Source of the DNA: an uncultured Prevotellaceae bacterium
Lineage (GTDB): Bacteria > Bacteroidota > Bacteroidia > Bacteroidales > Bacteroidaceae
NCBI GenBank assembly: GCA_947167935.1
Contig: CAMVJU010000003.1
Location: forward strand, 62,001-126,000
Direction of reading: 5' to 3'
Length of the DNA stretch: 64,000 nt
Shown in pieces: positions 53,601-58,595 of this stretch; within the stretch, counting starts at the first letter, position 1, and each line of letters opens with the position of its first letter. Under the pieces are notes generated by a model. It made no database searches and was not told the origin of the DNA. It saw only the letters and a program-made list of their open reading frames with translations. A program made the translations under genes and the position numbers.

Positions 53601-54769
53601 CAGTCCTTGGGCACATTGAGCACCATATACTTGTAGTACGCACCTGCCTGCACGCCATCGTCGGTGTAGCTCATGGAAGTGCCACTATTGTCAAGGTTGC
53701 CGCGGCGGCTCCACGACTTGCCCGACTGGATGTTGCCGCTGGCATCGGTCTCTATCCTGTAGATATAAGGTGTACACGACATATAGTTGCCGTCGGTGGG
53801 CTGCGACCACGACAGCACCGTGGTCTTGTCAAACTGGCGGTATTCAGTCGTGATGCTTCCTGGCACGGGAACCACCTGGAACACGTTGTTCTTGTTGTAG
53901 GCACTCGATTCACTCCAGAAGTCGGCCTTCGGGTCTTTCACACCCTGACGGGCCGTGACATTCACGTCGATGCGTTTGGGATTGCCAACCGACTCGGGGA
54001 TAGTGGTGTTGTAGCTCTTTGCCAGGTTTTTGTCGCAGTCGAAAGACTCCTTCACGGTCTCCTTGCTGCCGTCCTGCTTATAGAAAATGTAGGCGACGTC
54101 GTAGGTGCAGTAACGGGCGCGCACATCGTTGACCTTGCTCGGAATGTCGTCGGGCAGCTTCGGCGTGGTGAACCTGATATTGTCGGCACCGGTGCGCTCA
54201 CACGTGTATTTGCCGGCATCGATGGCATCCATGCCCAGCGTGCTGCCAATCTCGCACTCGTAGCGCAGCACCTTCGTGTACCAGTCATCGTTGTTGTGCT
54301 GGAAGTAATAGTATATCTTCCACGTGCCGCCGGCCAGTTCGGCAGGGAAGTAGAAGTCCACCTTGGCCGTCATATAGTGGTTGTCGCTGCCCCACTTCGT
54401 CAGCCAGAAGCTTTGCTCCGAGGTGCCTATCTGCTGGTCGCCCATCTGCGAGTTGGTGAACCACGCCTTGGCATTGGCCTCACAGATGTAGGCCTTCACC
54501 TCTGCCGTCTGGCTCTCATCATCGCCCTGGTTGACATACTTCAGGTACATCAGGTCGATGGTCTTGCTACCATTCGTGGCATAGACATGACCACCCTTGG
54601 AGTAGGTGTTGCTATAGTCAAGGTCGGCGAGGAACACCTCAAGGCACAGGTGGTCGCCCGAGGTGTAAGCATAGTACTTGCTTTCGTTGAGCACCCAGTC
54701 GCTGGCCTGGACGCGCAGTGCCGTCATAGCCAAAAGGATTGACAGCAGTAGATAGATTCTTGTCTTCAT
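44678..54769 (-). CDS. Giant exported multidomain protein with LamG-like domains and T9SS-type C-terminus (3363 aa)
   Basis: Signal peptide MKTRIYLLLSILLAMTALRVQA. Rough layout: fibronectin-III-like strands (about 290-620), carboxypeptidase-regulatory-like segments (about 630 and 1110), concanavalin/LamG-like modules around 680-1030 (LYWPLDEGLSRYVFDASY), 2290-2480 (GLVGYWRMDEGHG) and 2490-2680 (CDGNWHHLAFNV, GDVDEIRIWG), and a Big-like segment (GPKILGMVSPEDGW, about 2237). The C-terminus is a sorting-like tail (EWYTLQGFKIGRRPIQPGIYIHRGETVVI). A heptamer repeat adds RLSSRPSPLTSHYTP at about 3200. No catalytic motif seen, so adhesion or carbohydrate binding is the best guess. The frame is unbroken over 10 kb. 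It follows the 46-residue ORF by 25 bp. Confidence 0.85.
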   Translation of the reverse strand: MKTRIYLLLSILLAMTALRVQASDWVLNESKYYAYTSGDHLCLEVFLADLDYSNTYSKGGHVYATNGSKTIDLMYLKYVNQGDDESQTAEVKAYICEANAKAWFTNSQMGDQQIGTSEQSFWLTKWGSDNHYMTAKVDFYFPAELAGGTWKIYYYFQHNNDDWYTKVLRYECEIGSTLGMDAIDAGKYTCERTGADNIRFTTPKLPDDIPSKVNDVRARYCTYDVAYIFYKQDGSKETVKESFDCDKNLAKSYNTTIPESVGNPKRIDVNVTARQGVKDPKADFWSESSAYNKNNVFQVVPVPGSITTEYRQFDKTTVLSWSQPTDGNYMSCTPYIYRIETDASGNIQSGKSWSRRGNLDNSGTSMSYTDDGVQAGAYYKYMVLNVPKDWIGKSINSGMLNSPDDALLAKLGYSISDGMSTAPSMAIHTLQQDISVTDKVKLTWQYSRVPTEAATVNFKVLRKTTEEGDWTEYGSVTGDAQPAAGASLSFVDSDLPNVSTRYQYKVRLSLVNDKYHFESDAVYAGLLSGSQVKTFEATKGTHDATVRLSWTANQIGSENSTYVLSRRYVNSSSEFMRIHTANGTSELYTYEDNTVQPGYYYEYKIEVYSGNTLQNTLYDVGFCQARGVISGRVTFGSGSAVEDVRLSLRPSNTGDDNVVKGASQYVDGASTGIAWEADSAEMAKVFGSDKDYTVQMFVRPDGGLSEGAVIGEIPGLGRLLLGSRQGDGYKLLYEKTGPITKSEKIISEYKAIKVFIEDDTAINDGGSESYYSDEYQTWVFCTSDDKNANNDKMYADGYEQVSAGWWSTSSHYLWYRAFSKTIQLPEPVEYIDHSWTGSLYDSGLTIPSGIYSLVGCQYSGESISLSVDDNFKLIGTGDHVSDKQHHFVENQKGEIPDGCYIYNGICMYMPDGTSQETVLTAYNLSTDFGKKNYFPNMITEVVGSETTLPFSVGGCKYLETDEAFRGNLAEVRVWNHILTDKEKDNYTDRVLNGREQGLALYWPLDEGLSRYVFDASYANDMPNGRHAKVGNNISASSIVPVDNQLSRYAVTNENGEYIIRGIPFVGSGSTYTITPTRGIHEFSPLSRNGFIGNGSLTLNSYDFTDVSSFPVRGKVTYLNTNIPVDSVQFMIDGSLVQAKEGVYSDANGEFEIAVPIGKHLIECYMNGHKFTSFPLDGSTYDFKRAETVNFVDSTLVNVTGRINGGFTDLNEPVGFNRSVNRLGKATIKLSLGKESQCSFNYIVDSHGDGTFGTENIPVQSATDRIQSTAYRAGGDHDDTYFIYITTDEKTGEFSAMLPPLKYKVESIKFVGGTEYDNEPVFAQNLPMIDATNAIEEKMKKDSMVVDNVKSEYLYSAKMIRQYRSNPTINVVQQGMKNGAFGEHKIGVTNLDNSLDSVQVVKYTSNGYEYVYQYPLFQQDKLYDFDISVSEQYTNLDTKKEYKEIPRDAVFTIMNDASATTTIFAEKATINGEEVEVGEAYTTLNIQVVPDSTGHIAYQWDGGFPNLAAGNLRNLSIGVKIDGRTTMWQAPNSKTEALDLILLGSIGSGTNFVTSGPDDVNMVIRRPPGSTSVASATQKTLTSYAHTEVYNNSSEKDGGGFYLSETPTWEIVSGEVLGFAVMAKSKFKFVSQQTVTGYDTYSDKDTEVDDHSYTVSEQMTTPSSMVIDLATMSFAPEGGDTYVGRATNLLFSKGRILGLFKQEDGTFKLEEKSGITVSQSFGTTFVYPQAYILNTLIPNWEEIIRTKLEEGHITGNHWDLSNTPVVPGKVMYYTKYTPEDEEYGHTNGDRDYWTSDQMAAANGYPSYRMIDGTESKDAKDEVEYAINQIRLWKQRIADNEEDKLTAFNDNDCFIDNYSIASGTKISQTTENSTKKGYTHSHSYTHTVSIDNKYGPLVNDAGFNVLFNYTDNSGTGYSNDTLTTRTSTVAWTMSDGDVRTALSVDVYKSPAGWGPIFRTRGGQTVNPYEGASYTKFYQKGTQLNEATMKVENPQLKVKGSSELTDVPTGSDAKFVLQLSNQSETNDICNYVLQVKEGSNPNGAILLVDGAVLSNGKDGRLIKMKGGETVEKTLIVRQSDPSIIDYEDIVVQLKSEKDPSIESDKVTLRVHFVPSSAHVDLAVDHTVLNQEYLKDNGGIIAKMYNLDRQDKNLQGIRLRFRRKGTDTWNVVKQWTTVDSLLTMGYEPMPQGSQFADSVAFAEDGLYELQAQTFGKYGNDDVTYESNIIEVTQDTHGPKILGMVSPEDGWLTYMNRNNMHIRFNEVLNGNSLSKSDNFRIEGGLNNAVATSAPDVAAQLNGKRIETDAMYDLANYDYAFDLWFYRQGDGTIVSVGTDDNLLSLSTHDDGMLRARIGNEDAVYDTNTRIPDNQWVYMALNYDRKDADNPENRITMLYATANDKKPIYVGENVIAKDLSSHGKLGIGGDGMTGMIAGLSIWNSEVTATELYEKRLEKRASYTPGLVGYWRMDEGHGTQITDLARSRHMHMDSESWYINNENRAAHLSGEEGSPLKVDISTFNPAKTDNFAFEMWFRGDEADNNDAATLVSVENTVIGFSDGKLILTTTNNEITLSDNNYCDGNWHHLAFNVRRGTSAIAYIDGQAVKVLPEASVPGFSSHYLTIGGAYDGDAEINRFTGDVDEIRIWGAALDGALISKRMYERMDNSYPGLVGYFPMEEINRNEQGTVITTFSTANFGQKDSQLKIANSQSPTQALNAPALKPGSTRLRMEDTQFNFTVSADQVYFSFPDTSLPLMDGNDFVAKVDFIKDEHGNNSETAEWMFHADFASVDWRNGNQQLFPTTHYKKWNEELSYIIPIYNRTGQPQSYEISGLPTWMTVDKPIGTIENDQDYLEFYIGKMVPVGKYVVYVYLTDHLGIRRVQQCNITVEGDEPEWAVDEDRYESNMTLTGQVYIDDKICEYTESVVAAFDDMGLCCGVARPKYVSTRDAYYVDMIVYGAAPTDLSTGQRNLTFKMYDATTGIIYPIVELTMPDGEKSTNLMYTPDAIIGTYDNPVAFRSTDNVLQTVSLPKGWTWMSLYVQPESTAIRDILPKASKDLKKFQIVKGKTAFASVASDGSKVDGTLTDMEPGNMYKVQVSSNTSLDIFGKTIDVAERAQTIRNGYNWIGTLSGNVMSLDEAFADLRPEVGDMVKSRRAYAIFGSRGTWEGILESIVPGEGYIYESKAATAKTFHYPRTFAGTAHGRRLSSRPSPLTSHYTPVDDSQFPDNMAFITVVEKNNERIEDAEVGAFINGECRGAIGFSGGYYFLTVMGSSADDKDATIELRVYHNGQEYVIENEKYFVSDGAYGTLEQPYVLDLDKVSQGIHTVSVSADDDTEWYTLQGFKIGRRPIQPGIYIHRGETVVIKTKK
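45138..45172. repeat. Heptamer repeat, in frame in the giant gene
   Basis: GTGAGAGGTGAGGGGCGAGG and more on the plus strand; coding sense SSRPSPLTSHYTP about 160 residues before the C-terminus. Confidence 0.8.
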
Positions 54770-54794
54770 ATCTTCGTTTTTTAGTTATTGTTTC

Positions 54795-54935
54795 CTAATC
54801 GGCGAGATCAGCACTATACGTGGTAGAGCCGTCGTATTTGATATTCCCTTGGTCGTTGCCGTATGAATTGGCAAAAAACGTTGCTGTCTTCACATTGACA
54901 GACACACATTCTGGTGTGTTGTATCTCTTTTTCAT
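54795..54935 (-). CDS. 46-residue ORF, translationally coupled
   Basis: The peptide begins MKKRYNTPECVSVNVKTATF and ends YSADLAD. Its ATG overlaps the stop of the preceding gene as ATGA (54935-54932), and it ends 25 bp before the giant gene. It has no signal peptide or membrane segment. The start (MKKxYxxPxxxxV) matches a pattern I associate with small orphan ORFs next to surface-protein genes in Prevotella and Bacteroides, but this cannot be confirmed here. Function unknown. Confidence 0.6.
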   Translation of the reverse strand: MKKRYNTPECVSVNVKTATFFANSYGNDQGNIKYDGSTTYSADLAD

Positions 54936-56164
54936 TTGATCACGTATTTCTTTCCATTATTCATATAAATTCCCTTTGTGCTTGGTTTGCCGCTAAGTCG
55001 TCGACCACTTAGGTCATACCACTCTCCATCATTTGGTGAGGGATTGGTAGTGAGGCTCCCTATCCCCGTTTCTTCGTCTGGGAAACTAATCTCCAAACGG
55101 GTGCCTGATATGCTTGACAGCCAGCTCGTGGGGATTTGCAGATAGGCTTTATTCGCTCCAATTGTACCATCTGAGGTGCGATAGAAGGCACCATCCTTCA
55201 AAATCAGGTTTGTATATTCAACATCGTTTGTGGTAACGGTAGAAGTTATGCCTGTCGCTGATGTGACGCCTACGAGCAGGTTTTTCTCATAGAGAACATT
55301 ATCACCTATGGCTTGGGTGTTTTTTTCATCTTTTATAAGGTCTGAAAACGGATAATCTGAACGTTGCAAGTTTGCATAGCCACAGCTACTATTCGTACGG
55401 TGAATGAGCACGCCCTTACCAGGAACAAGATAGCGTACACGCTGAATATGAATATAATTGTGGTCATCCCCTTCTTCTTCGTCAGCTACATAGAAGAGCA
55501 TATTGGAACCGTTATCCACGTCAACAAATGTAGCACTTCCACAATAGGTAATAAGCTCCTTGTTTATCGGGAAATGACCATATACTTTTGCTTTGCCAAA
55601 TACTTGGTCATCAGTTATAAGTTTTGCTGGAATTCTGATGTCGACATGCTCGGTCAGAATGTATATATGATTTTCATCCTCTTCATACTCCCATTTTAAC
55701 TTCTTCCACGATTCAGATGTTCCAGTGTAGCCTTCAATATCGATTGTTTCAAGCGGACTGTTTGCCCCTATGCTATTCAACAGGGCTTCCATGTTAGCCA
55801 CCGACATTCTACCACCCATATTTATCTCAGTCAGTGTGCTAGTTCTGCCAAATAGACTACCTTCAAACGAAGGATTACCACCATCGATAGTCAGGGATGT
55901 CAGGGGCTTATTATCATTTCGAGCATTGCTGAATGCCCCACTTCTCACTGTAGTGACAGTAGCAGGAATGGTGAGGTCTTCAGCACGCTGGCCATAATCT
56001 AATGTCAATCCATCAATGATGGTTTTCCCTTGATCTTCATACGTGAAGTATTCTACATTATTCTGGGCATAGCCCGCCATTGTTCCTGCCACCAGCATAA
56101 GCAGGAGCCCGAAGGCCCGTGCCATCAGTGTCATTTTAGTTTTTGTCTTGTTCATCATATACAC
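54932..56164 (-). CDS. Exported protein with BspA-like leucine-rich segment and T9SS-type tail
   Basis: 410 aa. Signal peptide (about residues 10-33, ending GYAQ), a short LRR_5/BspA-like stretch (VRSGAFSNARNDNKPLTSLTI, STLTEINMGGRMSVANMEALL), a middle beta region, and the sorting-like tail GEWYDLSGRRLSGKPSTKGIYMNNGKKYVIK. Lower GC and different codon feel from the flanking housekeeping genes are apparent by eye. Start could be 56164, 56158 or 56155 (three closely spaced Met codons). A promoter lies at 56240-56248. First gene of the run down to 41.3 kb. Confidence 0.78.
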   Translation of the reverse strand: MYMMNKTKTKMTLMARAFGLLLMLVAGTMAGYAQNNVEYFTYEDQGKTIIDGLTLDYGQRAEDLTIPATVTTVRSGAFSNARNDNKPLTSLTIDGGNPSFEGSLFGRTSTLTEINMGGRMSVANMEALLNSIGANSPLETIDIEGYTGTSESWKKLKWEYEEDENHIYILTEHVDIRIPAKLITDDQVFGKAKVYGHFPINKELITYCGSATFVDVDNGSNMLFYVADEEEGDDHNYIHIQRVRYLVPGKGVLIHRTNSSCGYANLQRSDYPFSDLIKDEKNTQAIGDNVLYEKNLLVGVTSATGITSTVTTNDVEYTNLILKDGAFYRTSDGTIGANKAYLQIPTSWLSSISGTRLEISFPDEETGIGSLTTNPSPNDGEWYDLSGRRLSGKPSTKGIYMNNGKKYVIK

Positions 56165-56239
56165 ATTATTTATAATATTACTTCATTTTTTGACAGGGGA
56201 AGTAAAATTGTTTTTTGTTAATAATTCATTTTAGATGCT

Positions 56240-56248
56240 GCAAAGATA
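56240..56248 (-). promoter_or_regulatory. -7 element for the 410-aa gene and its downstream run
   Basis: TATCTTTGC on the minus strand, about 75 bp before the first Met codon. Confidence 0.6.
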
Positions 56249-56307
56249 GTTCTTTTTAGTGAATTCACCAAATATGTAGCTAAAATTCGTACGATGCACA
56301 AATGATA

Positions 56308-56329
56308 AAGCCCCCGAAAAAGGGGGCTT
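56308..56329. terminator. GC-rich stem-loop, probable terminator
   Basis: AAGCCCCC-loop-GGGGGCTT, eight perfect pairs. It separates the relic ORF (56336-56479) from the 410-aa gene's promoter. The T run is weak. Confidence 0.55.
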
Positions 56330-56335
56330 AACGTA

Positions 56336-56479
56336 ATAAGTAAGTTCGTAAGTTTCACACACACTCCACCTGCATACTGTTGAGGTGAGTGATGTTGCAG
56401 ATCTGTGGGGAATAAACTCCATTGAGTCATCTTTGTAGTGGTGAACCGTGCCTTTTGTGGTTTTTACTAAGTCTTTCAT
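56336..56479 (-). pseudogene. Truncated relic of a small mobile-element-associated ORF
   Basis: ATG at 56479 opens MKDLVKTTKGTVHHYKDDSM and continues MEFIPHRS...SVCETYE before running into the terminator hairpin. The start resembles a family of short hypothetical proteins (MKKLV.T.KGTVHHY.D.SMEF.P) that I recall from accessory regions of Prevotella and Bacteroides, where the protein is much longer. From memory only, so tentative. Confidence 0.35.
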
Positions 56480-56506
56480 ATTCAGATGTTCAAATAATTT
56501 CAATTG

Positions 56507-56654
56507 TAACGAAACGAACGAAATAACTCATAACGTTAAGCCTCGGATTTGAGGCCAATATTTAATATATTACTATAGTAATATATTAAATATTGAAGTT
56601 TACTTTCTTTTCTCATGGAGCTTATCGTTATGAGTTATTTCGTTCGTTCGTTAT
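56507..56654. repeat. Inverted repeat around a 38-bp perfect palindrome
   Basis: Arms 56507-56540 and 56621-56654 match at about 90% and consist of AACGAACGAAATAACTCATAACG-type iterated words. Between them, 56557-56594 is a perfect 38-bp A/T palindrome (AATATTTAATATATTACTA and its complement). The architecture parallels 9.6-9.8 kb. Confidence 0.8.
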
Positions 56655-56760
56655 GTTCTCGCTTACTTCATCTCATTCTCGAAGGCCATCACGTAGCCCA
56701 GGATCACGTCGTTCATGGTGCAAGATCTCCGCCTCGGCATATCGACCCTTTCCGATGTGA

Positions 56761-56790
56761 GCGAAAATTTTCGCCCACATTCACTTTCCC
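56761..56790. repeat. 14-bp palindrome plus conserved flank (second copy)
   Basis: GCGAAAATTTTCGC then CCACATTCACTTTCCC; counterpart of 9351-9380. It overlaps a 65-codon minus-strand frame that I do not consider a gene. Confidence 0.6.
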
Positions 56791-56904
56791 AGGCTGGCTC
56801 CATGTTTCGGATGGCTTTCAGGATGTCCTTATGGGGCTTTCCCTGCAAAGTTAGGGACAATTTGATGGTCAGGAAAAGACATGAAACAGTAGTTTTTTCA
56901 AAAA

Positions 56905-57004
56905 AGTGCCTCCAAAATTTCGTGCGGGGCTTCCAAAATTTCGTGCGGAGCCTCTTTTTTTCGCTCAGGAGCCTCTTTTTTTGCTAAAGAGCCTCCTGTT
57001 AACC
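56905..57004. repeat. 21-bp repeat array, five units
   Basis: Units at 56905, 56926, 56947, 56968 and 56989, 21 bp apart, starting AGTGCCTCC, GGGGCTTCC, GGAGCCTCT, GGAGCCTCT and AGAGCCTCC (approximately). The units are degenerate at the outer ends. Confidence 0.82.
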
Positions 57005-57030
57005 CAAGCTGCAAAACTCGGCGCAGCATA

Positions 57031-57058
57031 CCTCCCCTCGGGGAGGCAGGAGGGGGTC
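57031..57058. repeat. Palindromic CCTCCCC/GGGGAGG element
   Basis: CCTCCCCTCGGGGAGG followed by CAGGAGGGGGTC; another member of the palindromic family, fused to the relic that follows. Confidence 0.7.
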
Positions 57059-57103
57059 ACCGCCCTGACCACCACCAGTTGCATGGGCTACGGCCCCATC
57101 TAA
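57056..57103 (+). pseudogene. Possible 3' relic of a small Bacteroidota ORF
   Basis: In frame after the palindromic element, the sequence reads VTALTTTSCMGYGPI and a stop. It resembles, from memory, the C-terminus of the short smalltalk-type proteins found beside mobile modules. Only this end remains. Weakly supported. Confidence 0.25.
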
Positions 57104-57108
57104 AGGAC

Positions 57109-57194
57109 GAAAATCTTCAAAAATCTGACAAAAAATAGGAATAGTCTGCCCCTACCGGTAAACCTCTATTTTTGGTTGATTTTTGAAGATTTTT
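57109..57194. repeat. Imperfect inverted repeat, AATCTTCAAAAATC arms
   Basis: Arms 57109-57138 and 57165-57194 are about 85% complementary, with a CCCCTACCGGTA-containing loop. It precedes a short frame (57237-57359, TNRLRTMLNIVLSMVTINLK...) that may be another gene remnant. Confidence 0.65.
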
Positions 57195-57236
57195 GTTGTT
57201 GAACTAGGGCATACACCGTCCCGAACAGACAAACCG

Positions 57237-57359
57237 GCTGCGCACCATGCTGAATATCGTGCTCTCAATGGTCACCATCAATCTGAAGGACTACCGCGAT
57301 GCCGACACGTCGGCGATAGCGATACTTTCGCCCGACACGTTCGTAAGCAAATACTTGTA
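57237..57359 (+). pseudogene. Short coding remnant, family unknown
   Basis: The frame reads RLRTMLNIVLSMVTINLKDY and ends SPDTFVSKYL with TAA. Composition is that of a real helical C-terminus, but no complete gene is present. The following 57360-57600 holds only a CCGCCGAGA/TCCCGGCGG stem-loop (about 57391-57422) and GC-rich DNA without a credible ORF. Confidence 0.3.
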
Positions 57360-57601
57360 AGTAGGCCTTTCCCACACACCGAAATAATATCCGCCGAGAT
57401 TCCCCAAGGAGTCCCGGCGGTTTCGTTTCCTGGCGCACGGAGCGGCGGGGCGAGCGTTATCCGTTTTGTCTCAAGTGATATTCGACGTTTGCGCTGTGCG
57501 CGGCGACACGGGCGGCGGGGGCGACGGAAACGGGCCGGAAGTGTTAAAATGTGAAATTTAGGGGGGCAAAACGCTCGAACACAACGAATACCACACACAA
57601 C

Positions 57602-57629
57602 GATAAGCCCCCAATTTCGGGGGCTTATC
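57602..57629 (-). terminator. Intrinsic terminator downstream of the acidic-protein gene
   Basis: Perfect 11-bp stem GATAAGCCCCC/GGGGGCTTATC with a six-base loop, about 30 bp past the stop of the gene at 57659. Confidence 0.75.
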
Positions 57630-57658
57630 TTATGAAAGGGGGATTCGTAAATAAGAGG

Positions 57659-58483
57659 TCAGTCTTCCACGTAGTCGGCCAGGCCTTCGGCTTCCTCGTC
57701 GGGGTCGGAGCTGCCAAGGTCCATCATCGTGCTGTAGTTGTCCTCGGTGATGTCGTCGTCGTTGGGCTCGCCAATCTCAACATCGTCCTCGTCGGGCTTG
57801 TTGTAGGTGTCCTCAATCTCAACATCCTCATCATCGTTCTCCTCGTCGTCGCTGTAGGAGTTGAACTTCATGCGGGGCTTCTCGGCCTCGGGCTTTACCT
57901 TGGCGAAGATGGCCTCTACCCATGAACCCTTGGACACTTCGAGCACGTCGTAGCCGTCGGCCACCTTTTTCTCGTAGAGGCCGCCCTTTTTGTGCAGACG
58001 GTCTTTGGGAAGGGTGGTGGTGGAGATGTCGAAGCCGCTCTCGATGATGTCCTTGATGCTCTGTGACAGCGAGTCCCAGCCGCCGCCGAAGTTGCGGTCG
58101 AGCACCTCGACGAGCTTGGCGGCCGAGATGTGGCGGATGTTCTCGTAGGTGAGGTCGGTGACGCGGCTGATGGGGCGTTTCTTGATGGCCCAGGTCACCT
58201 TCTGTGTGTCGTCGAGCTTTACCTGACCTACCTTGTAGCCCAGGTTCTCGTATTTCTTCACCTCCAGCTTTGATTCAGCGTTGACTTCCTCGATGGTGAA
58301 GGCCGAGCGGATGATGTCGATATAGTGGCGAATGTTTTCCTTTACCTCGGCATCTTTCTCGGCGCTCTCGTAGAGGCGGAAGATGTCGTTTTCCTGAATG
58401 TCCCAGACGCTGCTCTTGGTGAGCGTTTTCAATGTAATTGTCTTTTTCTCTGGCTGTTGACTCATAGACGTGTTTTCTTTCAT
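57659..58483 (-). CDS. Conserved hypothetical protein with acidic tail
   Basis: 274 aa, no signal peptide. The N-terminal half is mixed helix/strand (TLKTLTKSSVWDIQENDIFRLYESAEKD, LGYKVGQVKLDDTQKVTWAIKKRP); a helical middle follows (LVEVLDRNFGGGWDSLSQSIKDII). The last 70 residues are strongly acidic (DDEENDDEDVEIEDTYNKPDEDD). It looks like a cytosolic, perhaps nucleic-acid-associated protein, but I do not recognise a characterised family. Start 58483 or 58465 (MSQQPEKK); the -7 element TATTTTTGC at 58504-58496 allows both. Confidence 0.78.
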   Translation of the reverse strand: MKENTSMSQQPEKKTITLKTLTKSSVWDIQENDIFRLYESAEKDAEVKENIRHYIDIIRSAFTIEEVNAESKLEVKKYENLGYKVGQVKLDDTQKVTWAIKKRPISRVTDLTYENIRHISAAKLVEVLDRNFGGGWDSLSQSIKDIIESGFDISTTTLPKDRLHKKGGLYEKKVADGYDVLEVSKGSWVEAIFAKVKPEAEKPRMKFNSYSDDEENDDEDVEIEDTYNKPDEDDVEIGEPNDDDITEDNYSTMMDLGSSDPDEEAEGLADYVED

Positions 58484-58495
58484 TTGATTATGGCT

Positions 58496-58504
58496 GCAAA
58501 AATA
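58496..58504 (-). promoter_or_regulatory. -7 element for the acidic-protein gene
   Basis: TATTTTTGC on the minus strand, divergent from the rarA promoter about 65 bp away. Confidence 0.6.
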
Positions 58505-58568
58505 AGCACTTTATTTCTTATTTACAAGTTTTTTACGAATTATTTTTTGCCGATTGGATGAAATACTG

Positions 58569-58576
58569 TACCTTTG
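58569..58576 (+). promoter_or_regulatory. -7 element for rarA
   Basis: TACCTTTG, 19 bp before the ATG at 58596; it excludes the in-frame Met at 58554. Confidence 0.7.
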
Positions 58577-58595
58577 CTCCATAAATTATAAAAAG

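Noticed and set aside
44678..54769. Rhs or contact-dependent toxin
   Set aside because: No YD repeats, no toxin-like C-terminus and no immunity gene; LamG-like modules and a sorting tail instead.
56663..56860. 65-codon minus-strand frame (ends MNDVILGYVMAFENEMK)
   Set aside because: The end looks protein-like, but the frame runs through the shared palindrome and flank, has no promoter, and I recognise no family; left out as a gene.
57183..57554. 123-codon plus-strand frame at 57.2-57.5 kb
   Set aside because: Arg/His/Ser-rich low-information translation; another frame in the same place looks more like a genuine gene remnant ending at 57359.
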